From contig CADCEC010000003.1 of assembly GCA_902800395.1 (NCBI GenBank), forward strand, positions 124,001 to 188,000: DNA of 64,000 nucleotides, given 5' to 3'. The position numbers and the translations under genes are program-made. The notes under the pieces were generated by a model. That model did not search any database, was not told the origin of the DNA, and worked only from the letters and a program-made list of their open reading frames with translations. Every line of letters starts with the position of its first letter. Positions within the stretch are counted from its first letter, which is position 1. Below are positions 16,954 through 24,550 of this stretch, piece after piece. The stretch comes from an uncultured Bacteroidota bacterium. GTDB taxonomy: Bacteria; Bacteroidota; Bacteroidia; Bacteroidales; P3.

Positions 16954-18228
16954 ATGAAACCATTATTCGAACCCCAAAGATACATACGAGACTATTTTGA
17001 TCTTGGTGTGGAGTTTAACTTCACAAGCAACGAAAACAAACTGCAGGAAATTGCAAATTGTGTCTATCATGGATTTAACCTGTATGAAGCCTTGAAAGAA
17101 CATTGTGAAGAACACCCAGAAAGGAAGTCGCGTTTTTGCCTGACATTGACAGAATACATTGAATTAATTCGAGGTGAGAAAAATGGAGTCATTACTGCAC
17201 TTTATTCTCACGACCAGTTCACCTTTAAACAATTGGTCGACCTGCTAGAGGAGGAAATAATGCGTCTATTTAGATTCCCTCGCATAGGAGAGCCCTATTT
17301 TGTTCCAGTAAAAGAATATTATGACGGAGTAATCAAACATTTTAAAGGGAAAGATATAAGTGACTTAAAAAAAGCATTGGGTAATCCAACTCCCTTTGAA
17401 AAAATACCAATCACAGAGAAGGAATTAAGAAAAATCAATCCGTGGGATGGCTCTATTCAGTTTGTCAAACCAATAGAAAGCCCCTCGACCTTATATGATA
17501 AAGAAGCGAAATGTGTCTTAAAATGTGATGAACCATACATTAAGGAATTCAACAAATTATACAAAGGGGAACCATATGAATATCGAATTCAGAAGTGGCC
17601 AAAACCGTTTATTGGGAACCCATTAACCTCAAAAGTGGTTTTGCTAAGCCTTAATCCTGGCTTTAACGACAGAACCAACCGTATGTTGGCGAACGCAATG
17701 GACATACACTATCGCGAAGCTATCAACAAGCAGCTGATTGACCAAATGAGTTTTAATACTCCGTCATTCTTCTGCTCAAACATCAAAGGCGGAGGTTTGG
17801 AATTGAGCTATCTGGAAGCACAAGCGTTTGTCGATAATTGGTATTGGTATGATATCATTGAAGACTTAAGAGACCATGCGGACCTGCCCAAAACCAACTT
17901 GTACCACGACCCGTTATATGAGAAACTTTCTGTCATCCAGTATGTCGGATATGCCTCTACGGAATATAAGAGTGCTCCAAACGGCAGAATCTTCCCATCT
18001 CAGCACTTTACCAAACTTTTAATTCAACATTTGGCATTCAATAGCGACAAGGTTTTTGTCGTTGCCCGTTCGGAAAACAAGTGGCATAAGTTTATTGGAG
18101 ACGAAATATGGAATAAGTTGGAGCAAGAGAACCGTCTTATACTTGGAAGAAAGATTAGAATGCAGAGCCTGACTGAAGTTGGATTAGGAAAGGATGGATT
18201 TGACAGATTGGTTGACATCCTAAAATAA
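16954..18228 (+). CDS. Unknown protein, C-terminal half possibly uracil-DNA-glycosylase-like
   Basis: A 424-residue protein with clearly lower GC and different codon use than its neighbours, suggesting recent transfer. The N-terminal half is helical and charged (LQEIANCVYHGFNLYEALKE). The second half begins WPKPFIGNPLTSKVVLLSLN followed by PGF, which resembles the strand-loop (LNPG) that opens the uracil-DNA-glycosylase-like fold, and later FPSQHFTKLLIQHLA and VFVVARSENKW. Catalytic residues cannot be assigned with confidence. It follows a toxin-antitoxin pair and precedes a repeat array and HU-like gene, so a defence or nucleic-acid role is possible but unproven. Confidence 0.6.
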   Translation: MKPLFEPQRYIRDYFDLGVEFNFTSNENKLQEIANCVYHGFNLYEALKEHCEEHPERKSRFCLTLTEYIELIRGEKNGVITALYSHDQFTFKQLVDLLEEEIMRLFRFPRIGEPYFVPVKEYYDGVIKHFKGKDISDLKKALGNPTPFEKIPITEKELRKINPWDGSIQFVKPIESPSTLYDKEAKCVLKCDEPYIKEFNKLYKGEPYEYRIQKWPKPFIGNPLTSKVVLLSLNPGFNDRTNRMLANAMDIHYREAINKQLIDQMSFNTPSFFCSNIKGGGLELSYLEAQAFVDNWYWYDIIEDLRDHADLPKTNLYHDPLYEKLSVIQYVGYASTEYKSAPNGRIFPSQHFTKLLIQHLAFNSDKVFVVARSENKWHKFIGDEIWNKLEQENRLILGRKIRMQSLTEVGLGKDGFDRLVDILK

Positions 18229-18418
18229 GTGCAAACAAACATTTAAAAGGATACAACGTGTGTTTGGAACAGCCCATTCTGTTTTAGAACTTGCCGAAAA
18301 GAGTCTCGCCAGCCCCAAATGATTTTGAAAGGATGTGAAAAGAGTGTTGCAAGGGCCAAATGAAAATAATAACAGCCTATGATTACTATCAAGACCACCG
18401 ACAAGCCTGCACACCGCG

Positions 18419-18514
18419 GCTGATGTGCCTTTACGTGGCACCCTGATGTAAGGGCACATCAAAGCTGATGTAAAGGCACGTGACACCCTGATGTAAAGGC
18501 ACGTCACGGGAGGG
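18419..18514. repeat. 22-23-bp palindromic array upstream of the first HU-like gene
   Basis: Four units start with GATGT at 18422, 18445, 18467 and 18490 and carry a matching arm (ACGTG, ACATC, ACGTG, ACGTC) 11 bp further on. Spacing is 23, 22 and 23 bp. The array ends 58 bp before the HU-like ATG. The remaining gap from 18229 shows no gene. Confidence 0.9.
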
Positions 18515-18560
18515 GTAAAAGTGATACTGAAAACCAATTGTTTACAAACCAAATAAAAAA

Positions 18561-18565
18561 AGGAG
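18561..18565 (+). promoter_or_regulatory. Unusually clear Shine-Dalgarno site
   Basis: AGGAG lies 6 bp before the ATG of the HU-like gene; such sites are otherwise almost absent in this window. Confidence 0.6.
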
Positions 18566-18571
18566 TAAATT

Positions 18572-19075
18572 ATGGCTAATTACAGAAAACGTTATTCGAA
18601 GATGACGGGCAAATGGACGCCCGTGGCCGCGGTGGGCAAGACCCTCAGTACCCGCAAGATTGCCGAGCGCATCGAGAAGGAAAGCACCGTGTCGATTGCC
18701 GACATTATGGCGGTGCTCTACTCGCTGCCGCACGTGCTGCGCGACGAGATGGCCAACGGCAATGCCGTGAAGCTGGACGGCGTCGGCAGCTTTGCCCTGA
18801 CGGTGCAGTGCCACAAGACGGGTGTGGACCGCGCCGAGGATGTGGACCCGTACTCGCAGATTACCAACGTCAAGGTGCAGTTCCGTCCCGAGAAAGCCAG
18901 CGTGCAGGTGGCCGGGATGAAGAAGATGCAGACCTCGCTGGTGGCCAACGACATCACCTGGGTGGAGCTGCAGGAGAAGAAGGGCACCAAGAACGCCGGC
19001 GGCACCACCCCCTCGGGCGGCGACGACACGCCGACACCGACGCCCACACCCGACCCGGGCGGGGACGAAGGGTGA
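18572..19075 (+). CDS. HU-related histone-like DNA-binding protein
   Basis: A 167-residue member of the Bacteroidota HU-related family. Helices TLSTRKIAERIEKESTVS and IADIMAVLYSLPHVLRDEM are followed by GNAVKLDGVGSFALTV and a beta arm, the HU/IHF dimer fold. The last 35 residues form a flexible tail, GGTTPSGGDD then TPTPTPTPDPGGDEG, which is not part of HU. The same tail, with near-identical DNA at the 3' end, closes the second HU-like gene at 44682-45158. The family binds DNA without strong sequence preference and is often present in many copies per genome. It is preceded by a palindromic array and followed by a bidirectional terminator. Confidence 0.88.
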   Translation: MANYRKRYSKMTGKWTPVAAVGKTLSTRKIAERIEKESTVSIADIMAVLYSLPHVLRDEMANGNAVKLDGVGSFALTVQCHKTGVDRAEDVDPYSQITNVKVQFRPEKASVQVAGMKKMQTSLVANDITWVELQEKKGTKNAGGTTPSGGDDTPTPTPTPDPGGDEG

Positions 19076-19095
19076 TGGTATAGATGTATAAATGT

Positions 19096-19130
19096 AGGGG
19101 GCCCGCGGCGCTTCGCGCCGCGGGCCCCCT
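19096..19130. terminator. GC-rich bidirectional hairpin between HU-like gene and polA
   Basis: A near-perfect 14-bp stem, GGGGGCCCGCGGCG with a CTTCG loop. The same 31-bp core recurs at 48558-48588. Confidence 0.8.
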
Positions 19131-19147
19131 AACTATTTTCCTATCTC

Positions 19148-21823
19148 TTAGTGGGCACTCAGCCAGTCCTCTCCAACGTCTATCCCCACGTCGATGGTGA
19201 GGCCGTCGAGGGGCAGCGCCTGCTGCATCTCGCGCACCACCAACTCGCGCACCTCCTGCTCCTCGGGGCGGTAGAGGTCGAAGACCAGTTCGTCGTGCAC
19301 CTGCAGTATCATCTTGGTCTTCAATCCGCGGCGCCGCAATTCCTCATGTATGCGCACCATGGCCAGCTTAATCATGTCGGCCGAGGTGCCTTGGATGGGC
19401 ATATTGACGGCATTGCGCTCGGCAAAGCTGCGGGCCGAGGCGTTGCGAGAGTTGATGTCCGGCAGGTAACGGCGACGACCCAACAAAGTGCGGGCATAGC
19501 CGTGTTCGCGGGCGAACTGCTTGCTGCGCTCGATGAAAGCCTGTATGTCGGGATACTGTGCGAAGTACTCGTCGATGAGCGCCGCGGCCTCCTTGCGCGG
19601 AATGCCCAACTGCTCGCTGAGGCCGAAAGCCGAAATGCCGTAGACGATTCCGAAGTTGACGCTCTTGGCGTTGCGCCGCTGGTCCTTCGAGACCTCTTCC
19701 ATCTTCAGGTGGTAGATCTTGGCGGCCGTGGCGGCATGGATGTCGAAGCCGGAGTTGAAGGCGTGCAACATGTGCTCGTCCTTGGCCAGCGAGGCGATGA
19801 TGCGGAGCTCGATCTGCGAGTAGTCCGCCGCCAGCAGCAGGTGTTCGCTGTCGCGGGCCACGAAGGCGCGGCGTATCTCGCGGCCACGTTCGGTGCGGAT
19901 GGGGATATTCTGCAGGTTGGGGTTGCTGGACGAGAGGCGGCCCGTGGCGGTGACGGTCTGGTTGTAGACCGTATGCAGCCGTCCCGTGGCGGGATTGATG
20001 AGCTTGGGGAAGCTGTCGAGGTAGGTGCCCACCAGCTTGCTGATGGAGCGGTACTCCAGTATCAGCGGGATGATGGGGTGCTTGTCCGAGAGCTTAGCGA
20101 GGACATCCTCGGCGGTGGAGTACTGCTTGGTGGCGGTGCGCGGAGGCTTGTCGGTCACCTGCAGCTTCTCGTAGAGTATGTCTCCCAACTGCTTCGGCGA
20201 GCTGATGTTGAAGCGTTCGCCGGCCAGCCCGTAGATTTTCTCCTCGATGGCGTTACGCTCCTCGGTGAGTTGCCGCGAATATTCCCGCAGCGCCTCCACG
20301 TCGATACGAACGCCTTCCTTCTCCATATCCATCAGCACATCCACCAGCGGAAGCTCTATCTCCTTATAGAGATGCTCGAGCTTAGCGTCGCGCAGCTTCG
20401 CCGCCATGAGGGGGTAGAGCTGCCACATAGCCGCCACCTGTGCGGCCTTGCCCTCGAGTTCATAGCCCAGCATGGAGGAGCAGATGAAGTCGAGCGTGTG
20501 GCGCATCTCGGCGTCGATGAGATAGTGTGCCAGCTGCACGTCGAAAATCTCGCCCCGCAGGGAGATATCAAGTTCAGCAAGGATGTATTTGAGGTTCTTG
20601 AGGTCGTGACAGAGCTTGGTGGTGGAAGGATTGCCGAGTAGTTGAGTGACTGGGTGCCTGAGTGGCTGGGTGGTGAGTTGGTCCACGGTGGTGGAGTAGA
20701 CGGTGTCGGCGTCGGTGGCGAGGAGGAGCTTGGGACCGTCGAAAAGCAGGGCGATGTCTTTGCCCTGGAGGCTCTCGAGCACCTCGGCGGTTAGAGGAAG
20801 CATCTCCACGGCAGGCGCCTCGGAGACTGCGGGCGCAAGGTCGAAGAGCGTGGCTTGATTGCTTGATTGCCCGATTGCTTGATTGCTTGAGTTATTCTGA
20901 TTACTCATATTCCCCCAAGCTACGGCTTTGGCGGGGTCCTTGACGGAGAGGTCGGTGAAGACCTTCTTGGCAAATTGGCGGAACTCTAGAATGTCGGTAG
21001 TCTCACGGAGGGCTTGGAAGTCGGGCTCCTCGAGCCGCAGTGCCTCCTCCTCGAAATCGATGGGGGCGTCGAGGCTGATGGTGGCCAGCTGCTTGGAGAA
21101 GAGGGCGTTGTCTGAATGTTCTTTGACAAGGTTGCGCAGCTTCTCGTTCTTAATCTCGTCGGGGCGCTTCACCATCTCCTCGATGCTGCCGAACTGGTCG
21201 ATGAGCTTCTTGGCGGTCTTCTCCCCCACCCCCGGGATGCCGGGGATATTGTCGGAGGCGTCGCCCCAGAGACCGAGGAGGTCGATGACCTGACGGGGAT
21301 TGCTGACGCCGAATTTCTCCTTCACCTCGGGGATGCCCATGATGGTGTCGGGGCGTCCCATGCGGCCGAAGCGGTACATCTTGACATGCTCGGTGACGAG
21401 CTGGGCGAAGTCCTTGTCGGGCGTCACCATGATAATCTCGTCGAAGCCCGCGAGCTCGGCCTTGTGACTGAGGGTGCCGATGACGTCATCGGCCTCGTAG
21501 CACTCGCAGGTGAGGATGGGGATGCGGAAGTCGCCGATAATGCGCTTCACCCACGGCAGGCCCATCTGTATCTCTTCCGGCATCGCCTCGCGGTTAGCCT
21601 TGTATTCGGCGTACATCTCGTGGCGGAAGGTAGGCTTCTGCAGGTCGAAAGCTACGCCGACATGCGTGGGACGCTGGCTGCGCAGCAAGTCATAGAGCGT
21701 GGTGGTAAAGCCCAGCACGCATGAGGTGTTAAGCCCCTTGGAGTTGATGCGGGGAATCTTGTTCAGCGCATAGTAGGCGCGGTACACCGCCGCCATGCCG
21801 TCAATAAGTAGAAGTTTCTTCAA
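19148..21823 (-). CDS. polA: DNA polymerase I, proofreading site apparently lost
   Basis: An 891-residue family A polymerase. The 5' nuclease domain (1-290) has MKKLLLIDGMAAVYRAYYA, CYEADDVIGTL and LWGDASDNIPGIPGVGEKTA. The polymerase domain has YSQIELRIIA (motif A), RRNAKSVNFGIVYG (motif B) and LQVHDELVFD (motif C). In the middle, the 3'-5' exonuclease motifs are gone: the expected FDTET site reads ALLFDGPKLL, the NLKYD site reads NLKYI, and the YxxxD helix reads VAAMWQLY. The enzyme probably fills gaps and removes primers without proofreading, as in Taq or Bacillus. Two repeat-coded segments, SSNQAIGQSSNQA (linker) and TTQPLRHPVTQLLGNPS, lie in the linker and exonuclease-like regions. Confidence 0.95.
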   Translation of the reverse strand: MKKLLLIDGMAAVYRAYYALNKIPRINSKGLNTSCVLGFTTTLYDLLRSQRPTHVGVAFDLQKPTFRHEMYAEYKANREAMPEEIQMGLPWVKRIIGDFRIPILTCECYEADDVIGTLSHKAELAGFDEIIMVTPDKDFAQLVTEHVKMYRFGRMGRPDTIMGIPEVKEKFGVSNPRQVIDLLGLWGDASDNIPGIPGVGEKTAKKLIDQFGSIEEMVKRPDEIKNEKLRNLVKEHSDNALFSKQLATISLDAPIDFEEEALRLEEPDFQALRETTDILEFRQFAKKVFTDLSVKDPAKAVAWGNMSNQNNSSNQAIGQSSNQATLFDLAPAVSEAPAVEMLPLTAEVLESLQGKDIALLFDGPKLLLATDADTVYSTTVDQLTTQPLRHPVTQLLGNPSTTKLCHDLKNLKYILAELDISLRGEIFDVQLAHYLIDAEMRHTLDFICSSMLGYELEGKAAQVAAMWQLYPLMAAKLRDAKLEHLYKEIELPLVDVLMDMEKEGVRIDVEALREYSRQLTEERNAIEEKIYGLAGERFNISSPKQLGDILYEKLQVTDKPPRTATKQYSTAEDVLAKLSDKHPIIPLILEYRSISKLVGTYLDSFPKLINPATGRLHTVYNQTVTATGRLSSSNPNLQNIPIRTERGREIRRAFVARDSEHLLLAADYSQIELRIIASLAKDEHMLHAFNSGFDIHAATAAKIYHLKMEEVSKDQRRNAKSVNFGIVYGISAFGLSEQLGIPRKEAAALIDEYFAQYPDIQAFIERSKQFAREHGYARTLLGRRRYLPDINSRNASARSFAERNAVNMPIQGTSADMIKLAMVRIHEELRRRGLKTKMILQVHDELVFDLYRPEEQEVRELVVREMQQALPLDGLTIDVGIDVGEDWLSAH
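20633..20690 (-). repeat. Octamer-type repeat inside polA (exonuclease-like region)
   Basis: On the coding strand, variants of caactca, cacccag and cactcaac follow one another and encode DQLTTQPLRHPVTQLLGNPS, an insert-like segment without the character of the surrounding domain. Confidence 0.6.
20854..20891 (-). repeat. CAATCAAG octamer repeat inside polA linker
   Basis: Five 8-bp units, read on the coding strand as caatcaag with one caatcggg variant, encode SSNQAIGQSSNQA. The octamer matches that in the NRPS gene at 1711-1742. Confidence 0.85.
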
Positions 21824-21838
21824 CTTTCTATTATCTTT

Positions 21839-21867
21839 AAACGTTAACCATTAACCGTTAACCGTTA
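21839..21867. repeat. gttaacc repeat joining pdxA stop and polA upstream region
   Basis: The tract cgttaaccattaaccgttaa plus ccgttac fills the gap between polA and pdxA and supplies the pdxA stop codon (TTA on the plus strand at 21865). Confidence 0.8.
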
Positions 21868-22908
21868 CTTCAGCGGATTGGCGGTCAGTTCGTCGTACTC
21901 CTGACGGTTGCGGAGGATATTGCAGGCGAGGTAGACGGCCGAACGGAACGACTGCTCGCTGGCCTTGTCCTTGCCGGCGATGTCGTAGCCCGTGCCGTGG
22001 GCGGGGCTGGTACGCACATACGGAAGACCTGCGGTGTAGTTCACGCCTTCGGTGAACGACATCAGTTTGAAGGGGATAAGACCCTGATCGTGGTAGAGCG
22101 CCAGCACGCCGTCGAACTTGTTGAACTCCGAGCTGCCGAAGAAACCATCACTCGGGAAGGGACCATAGGCGAGGACACCCTTGCCCTGCACCTCGTCGAT
22201 GACGGGACGGATGACGCGCTTGTCGAAGTCACCGATGACGCCGTCGTCGCCGGCATGAGGGTCGAGAGCCAACACCGCTATCTTAGGTATGGTGATGCGG
22301 AAATCGCGCTTCAAGCTCTCGTTCATCAGCATAATCTTGTCATAGAGTAGATTATGCGTCAACGCACCAGGCACATCCTTCAGGGCGAGGTGGTTAGTCA
22401 TAATGCCAATACGGATGCGGTCGCACACCATCATCATCAGGCTCGAGCAACCAAACTGGTGGCTCAGGTATTCGGTGTGGCCGGGGAAGTCGAAGTCATC
22501 GGACTGGATGTTGCGCTTGTTGATGGGGGCGGTGACGAGCACATCCACCTTGCCGGCCTTGAGGTCGGCACAAGCCTTGTCGAGACTCTCTCGACTCAGA
22601 CGGCCAGCGAGCTCGGTGCTCTTGCCGAGGTCAATCTTTATCTCCTCCTGCGTCAGGTTGATGGTATTGTACTTACGGTCCTGCGCCTCGGAAGCGTCGC
22701 GGATAGTGTTGAAATTCATCTCCTGCGTCACGCTGGTGAGGAGTTTCTTGTGGTAGGAAGCCACCTTGCTGCTGCCATAGAGGATGGGCGTGCAGACGTC
22801 GAACATGCGGCTGTCGCTGAAAGTCTTGATGATGACTTCGTAGCCGACACCGTTGAGATCACCATGGGTGATGGCTACACGTATTTTCTTTTCGTTGTTG
22901 TTGTCCAT
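21865..22908 (-). CDS. pdxA: 4-hydroxythreonine-4-phosphate dehydrogenase
   Basis: A 347-residue enzyme of pyridoxal-phosphate synthesis that oxidises 4-phosphohydroxythreonine with NAD. The N-terminus IRVAITHGDLNGVGYEVIIK, the histidine motif DFPGHTEYL, the TNHLALKDV segment, the metal site in LDPHAGDDGVIGDFD and ALYHDQGLIPFK are all characteristic. Length is typical. It follows in the same direction before polA with a 41-bp repeat-filled gap, so the two may be read together. The long leader to the next gene is also repeat-rich. Confidence 0.95.
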   Translation of the reverse strand: MDNNNEKKIRVAITHGDLNGVGYEVIIKTFSDSRMFDVCTPILYGSSKVASYHKKLLTSVTQEMNFNTIRDASEAQDRKYNTINLTQEEIKIDLGKSTELAGRLSRESLDKACADLKAGKVDVLVTAPINKRNIQSDDFDFPGHTEYLSHQFGCSSLMMMVCDRIRIGIMTNHLALKDVPGALTHNLLYDKIMLMNESLKRDFRITIPKIAVLALDPHAGDDGVIGDFDKRVIRPVIDEVQGKGVLAYGPFPSDGFFGSSEFNKFDGVLALYHDQGLIPFKLMSFTEGVNYTAGLPYVRTSPAHGTGYDIAGKDKASEQSFRSAVYLACNILRNRQEYDELTANPLK

Positions 22909-22924
22909 TTTTATATCTTTTTTG

Positions 22925-23041
22925 GGAAGTTAAAGAAGTTAAAGGAAGTTATCGCGCTTCGCACTAGAAGTTAAAGACAAATGTATCAGGCGGTGCTATT
23001 GTCTATAACTCCTTTAACTTCTTAACTTCTTTAACTTCCAT
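22925..23041. repeat. Heptamer repeats in inverted arms between pdxA and aminopeptidase
   Basis: The left arm is aagttaaagaagttaaagga; the right arm is cctttaacttcttaacttct then ttaacttcc. They flank a 50-bp unique core. The arms can pair over about 25 bp with mismatches. Confidence 0.85.
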
Positions 23042-23048
23042 ATAATAT

Positions 23049-24497
23049 TTATTGCATTTGCAGGTAAGCATAGAGGAGCCTCACGCCGTAGCCGCTAGCA
23101 CCCGGACGCCAGCAGTGCTGGGCTTTGGTGAAGTAGGCCACACCGGCGATGTCGAGGTGTACGTAGGGCACCTCCTTGGCGAAGTGAGCGAGGAACTTAC
23201 CCGCCGTGATGGTGCCGGCCTGAGGCGTATTACCGCTATTGCGGAGGTCGGCATAGTCGCTCTTGATGAGCTCGTCGTATTCCTTCCACATGGGGAACTC
23301 AACGAGGCGCTCGTAGACCTGCTCGCCGACGAGCTTGAGCATCTCGATTTCCTTGCGGCCATTCTGTTCCATGGCGGCGATGCCGAAGGTGGAGATGGCA
23401 CGCACGGCGGCGCCCGTCAGCGTGGCGGCATCGATGATAACGCGGGGGTTGTAGTTCTTCACCGCATAGGCGATGGCGTCGGCCAAAATGAGGCGTCCTT
23501 CGGCATCGGTATTCACCACCTCGACGGTGGTGCCGTCGTACATGGTGAGGATGTCGTCGGCAGCGTAAGCGTTGAATCCCGGACGGCTGTCCGTCAGCGG
23601 CAGCAGGGCCACAAGGTGCACCGGCAGGTGGTTGTCGGCGGCGGCGAAAAGCACGCTGGCCATCGTGGCAGCGCCCGCCATATCGCTCTTCATCTCCTGC
23701 ATATAGTCACCAGGCTTGATATTCAATCCACCGGTGTCGTACATGATGCCTTTGCCAACGAGGCAAATCGGCCCACTTTCCTCTTTCCTCTTTCCACTTT
23801 CCACTCCATCATACTCCAGCACCACAAAGCGAGGTTCATCGACCGAACCACGGTTGACGGCCAGCAGGCCGCCCATGCGGAGGCTTTCAATCTGACGTTT
23901 GTCCATCACCGTGCATTTCACCCCATCGAGGTCGGCGGCAATGGAGGCTAGCTCGTCGGCGAAGGCGGGAGCGTTGAGGTCCTGCACCGGCAGGTTGACC
24001 CACTCGCGGCACCAATAGATGCGGTTCCAGAGGCGCTGCATGGCCTCCAGCTCATCCTTCTTGAAATAGGCGGCATCGACGGCGACCTTCTGCAGGTGGT
24101 AGGGGTCTTTGCTCTTGTAACGGTCAAAACTGTAGTCAGCCAGCGAGAGTCCTTCGAGCAGTGCCGCCACCTCCTCAGGCAACGTACCGGCGCCACAGAC
24201 GGCCACCTCACTCACTCGGTCGGTCTCGAACCGCTTAATCAGCTTCATGGCGTTGCGACGCAAGCCCTCCTGCACCTCGGCTGCCGGCTTCTCGCTGTCG
24301 AACGAGAGGAAATAAAGATGGTACGGCAGACGGTCGAACACAAGAAGGAACTCGCGGCTCTCTTCACGACGTTCTTTCACCATTGCGGCTTCTTTCTTAC
24401 TTAAAGGCAGGGTGCGCTCGGCGGTCTCGTCTCCGTAAAGGAAAACGATGTTGCCCTCATAATCTTTCGGGGCTATCTTGTCTAAAGTGTATATCAT
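23049..24497 (-). CDS. Leucyl aminopeptidase, M17 family
   Basis: A cytosolic two-metal aminopeptidase of 482 residues. The catalytic domain shows LVGKGIMYDTGGLNIKPG, MKSDMAGAATM and the M17 signature NTDAEGRLILADA. A longer frame reaches 24644, but the first 49 residues are Arg/His-rich and unlike the family; MIYTLDKIAPKDYEG is the sensible start. Odd: YDGVESGKRKEESGPI just before the metal-binding loop contains repeat-coded residues (23774-23806). It ends 60 bp from the polyamine-free intergenic repeat element before pdxA and lies 53 bp downstream of the ABC transporter gene. Confidence 0.92.
   Translation of the reverse strand: MIYTLDKIAPKDYEGNIVFLYGDETAERTLPLSKKEAAMVKERREESREFLLVFDRLPYHLYFLSFDSEKPAAEVQEGLRRNAMKLIKRFETDRVSEVAVCGAGTLPEEVAALLEGLSLADYSFDRYKSKDPYHLQKVAVDAAYFKKDELEAMQRLWNRIYWCREWVNLPVQDLNAPAFADELASIAADLDGVKCTVMDKRQIESLRMGGLLAVNRGSVDEPRFVVLEYDGVESGKRKEESGPICLVGKGIMYDTGGLNIKPGDYMQEMKSDMAGAATMASVLFAAADNHLPVHLVALLPLTDSRPGFNAYAADDILTMYDGTTVEVVNTDAEGRLILADAIAYAVKNYNPRVIIDAATLTGAAVRAISTFGIAAMEQNGRKEIEMLKLVGEQVYERLVEFPMWKEYDELIKSDYADLRNSGNTPQAGTITAGKFLAHFAKEVPYVHLDIAGVAYFTKAQHCWRPGASGYGVRLLYAYLQMQ
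23774..23806 (-). repeat. gtggaaag repeat inside the aminopeptidase gene
   Basis: On the plus strand it reads cactttcctctttcctcttt then ccactttccact. The coding strand gives VESGKRKEES, sharing VESGKRK with the helicase insert at 6305-6338. Confidence 0.85.
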
Positions 24498-24550
24498 ATA
24501 GATCAAAAAGGTTTTAAGTGTTGTTTTTTTACAACGGACAGACGCGAAAT

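Noticed and set aside
18419..18514. CRISPR array
   Set aside because: Units are 22-23 bp with no unique spacers and no cas genes nearby; palindromic tandem repeat instead.
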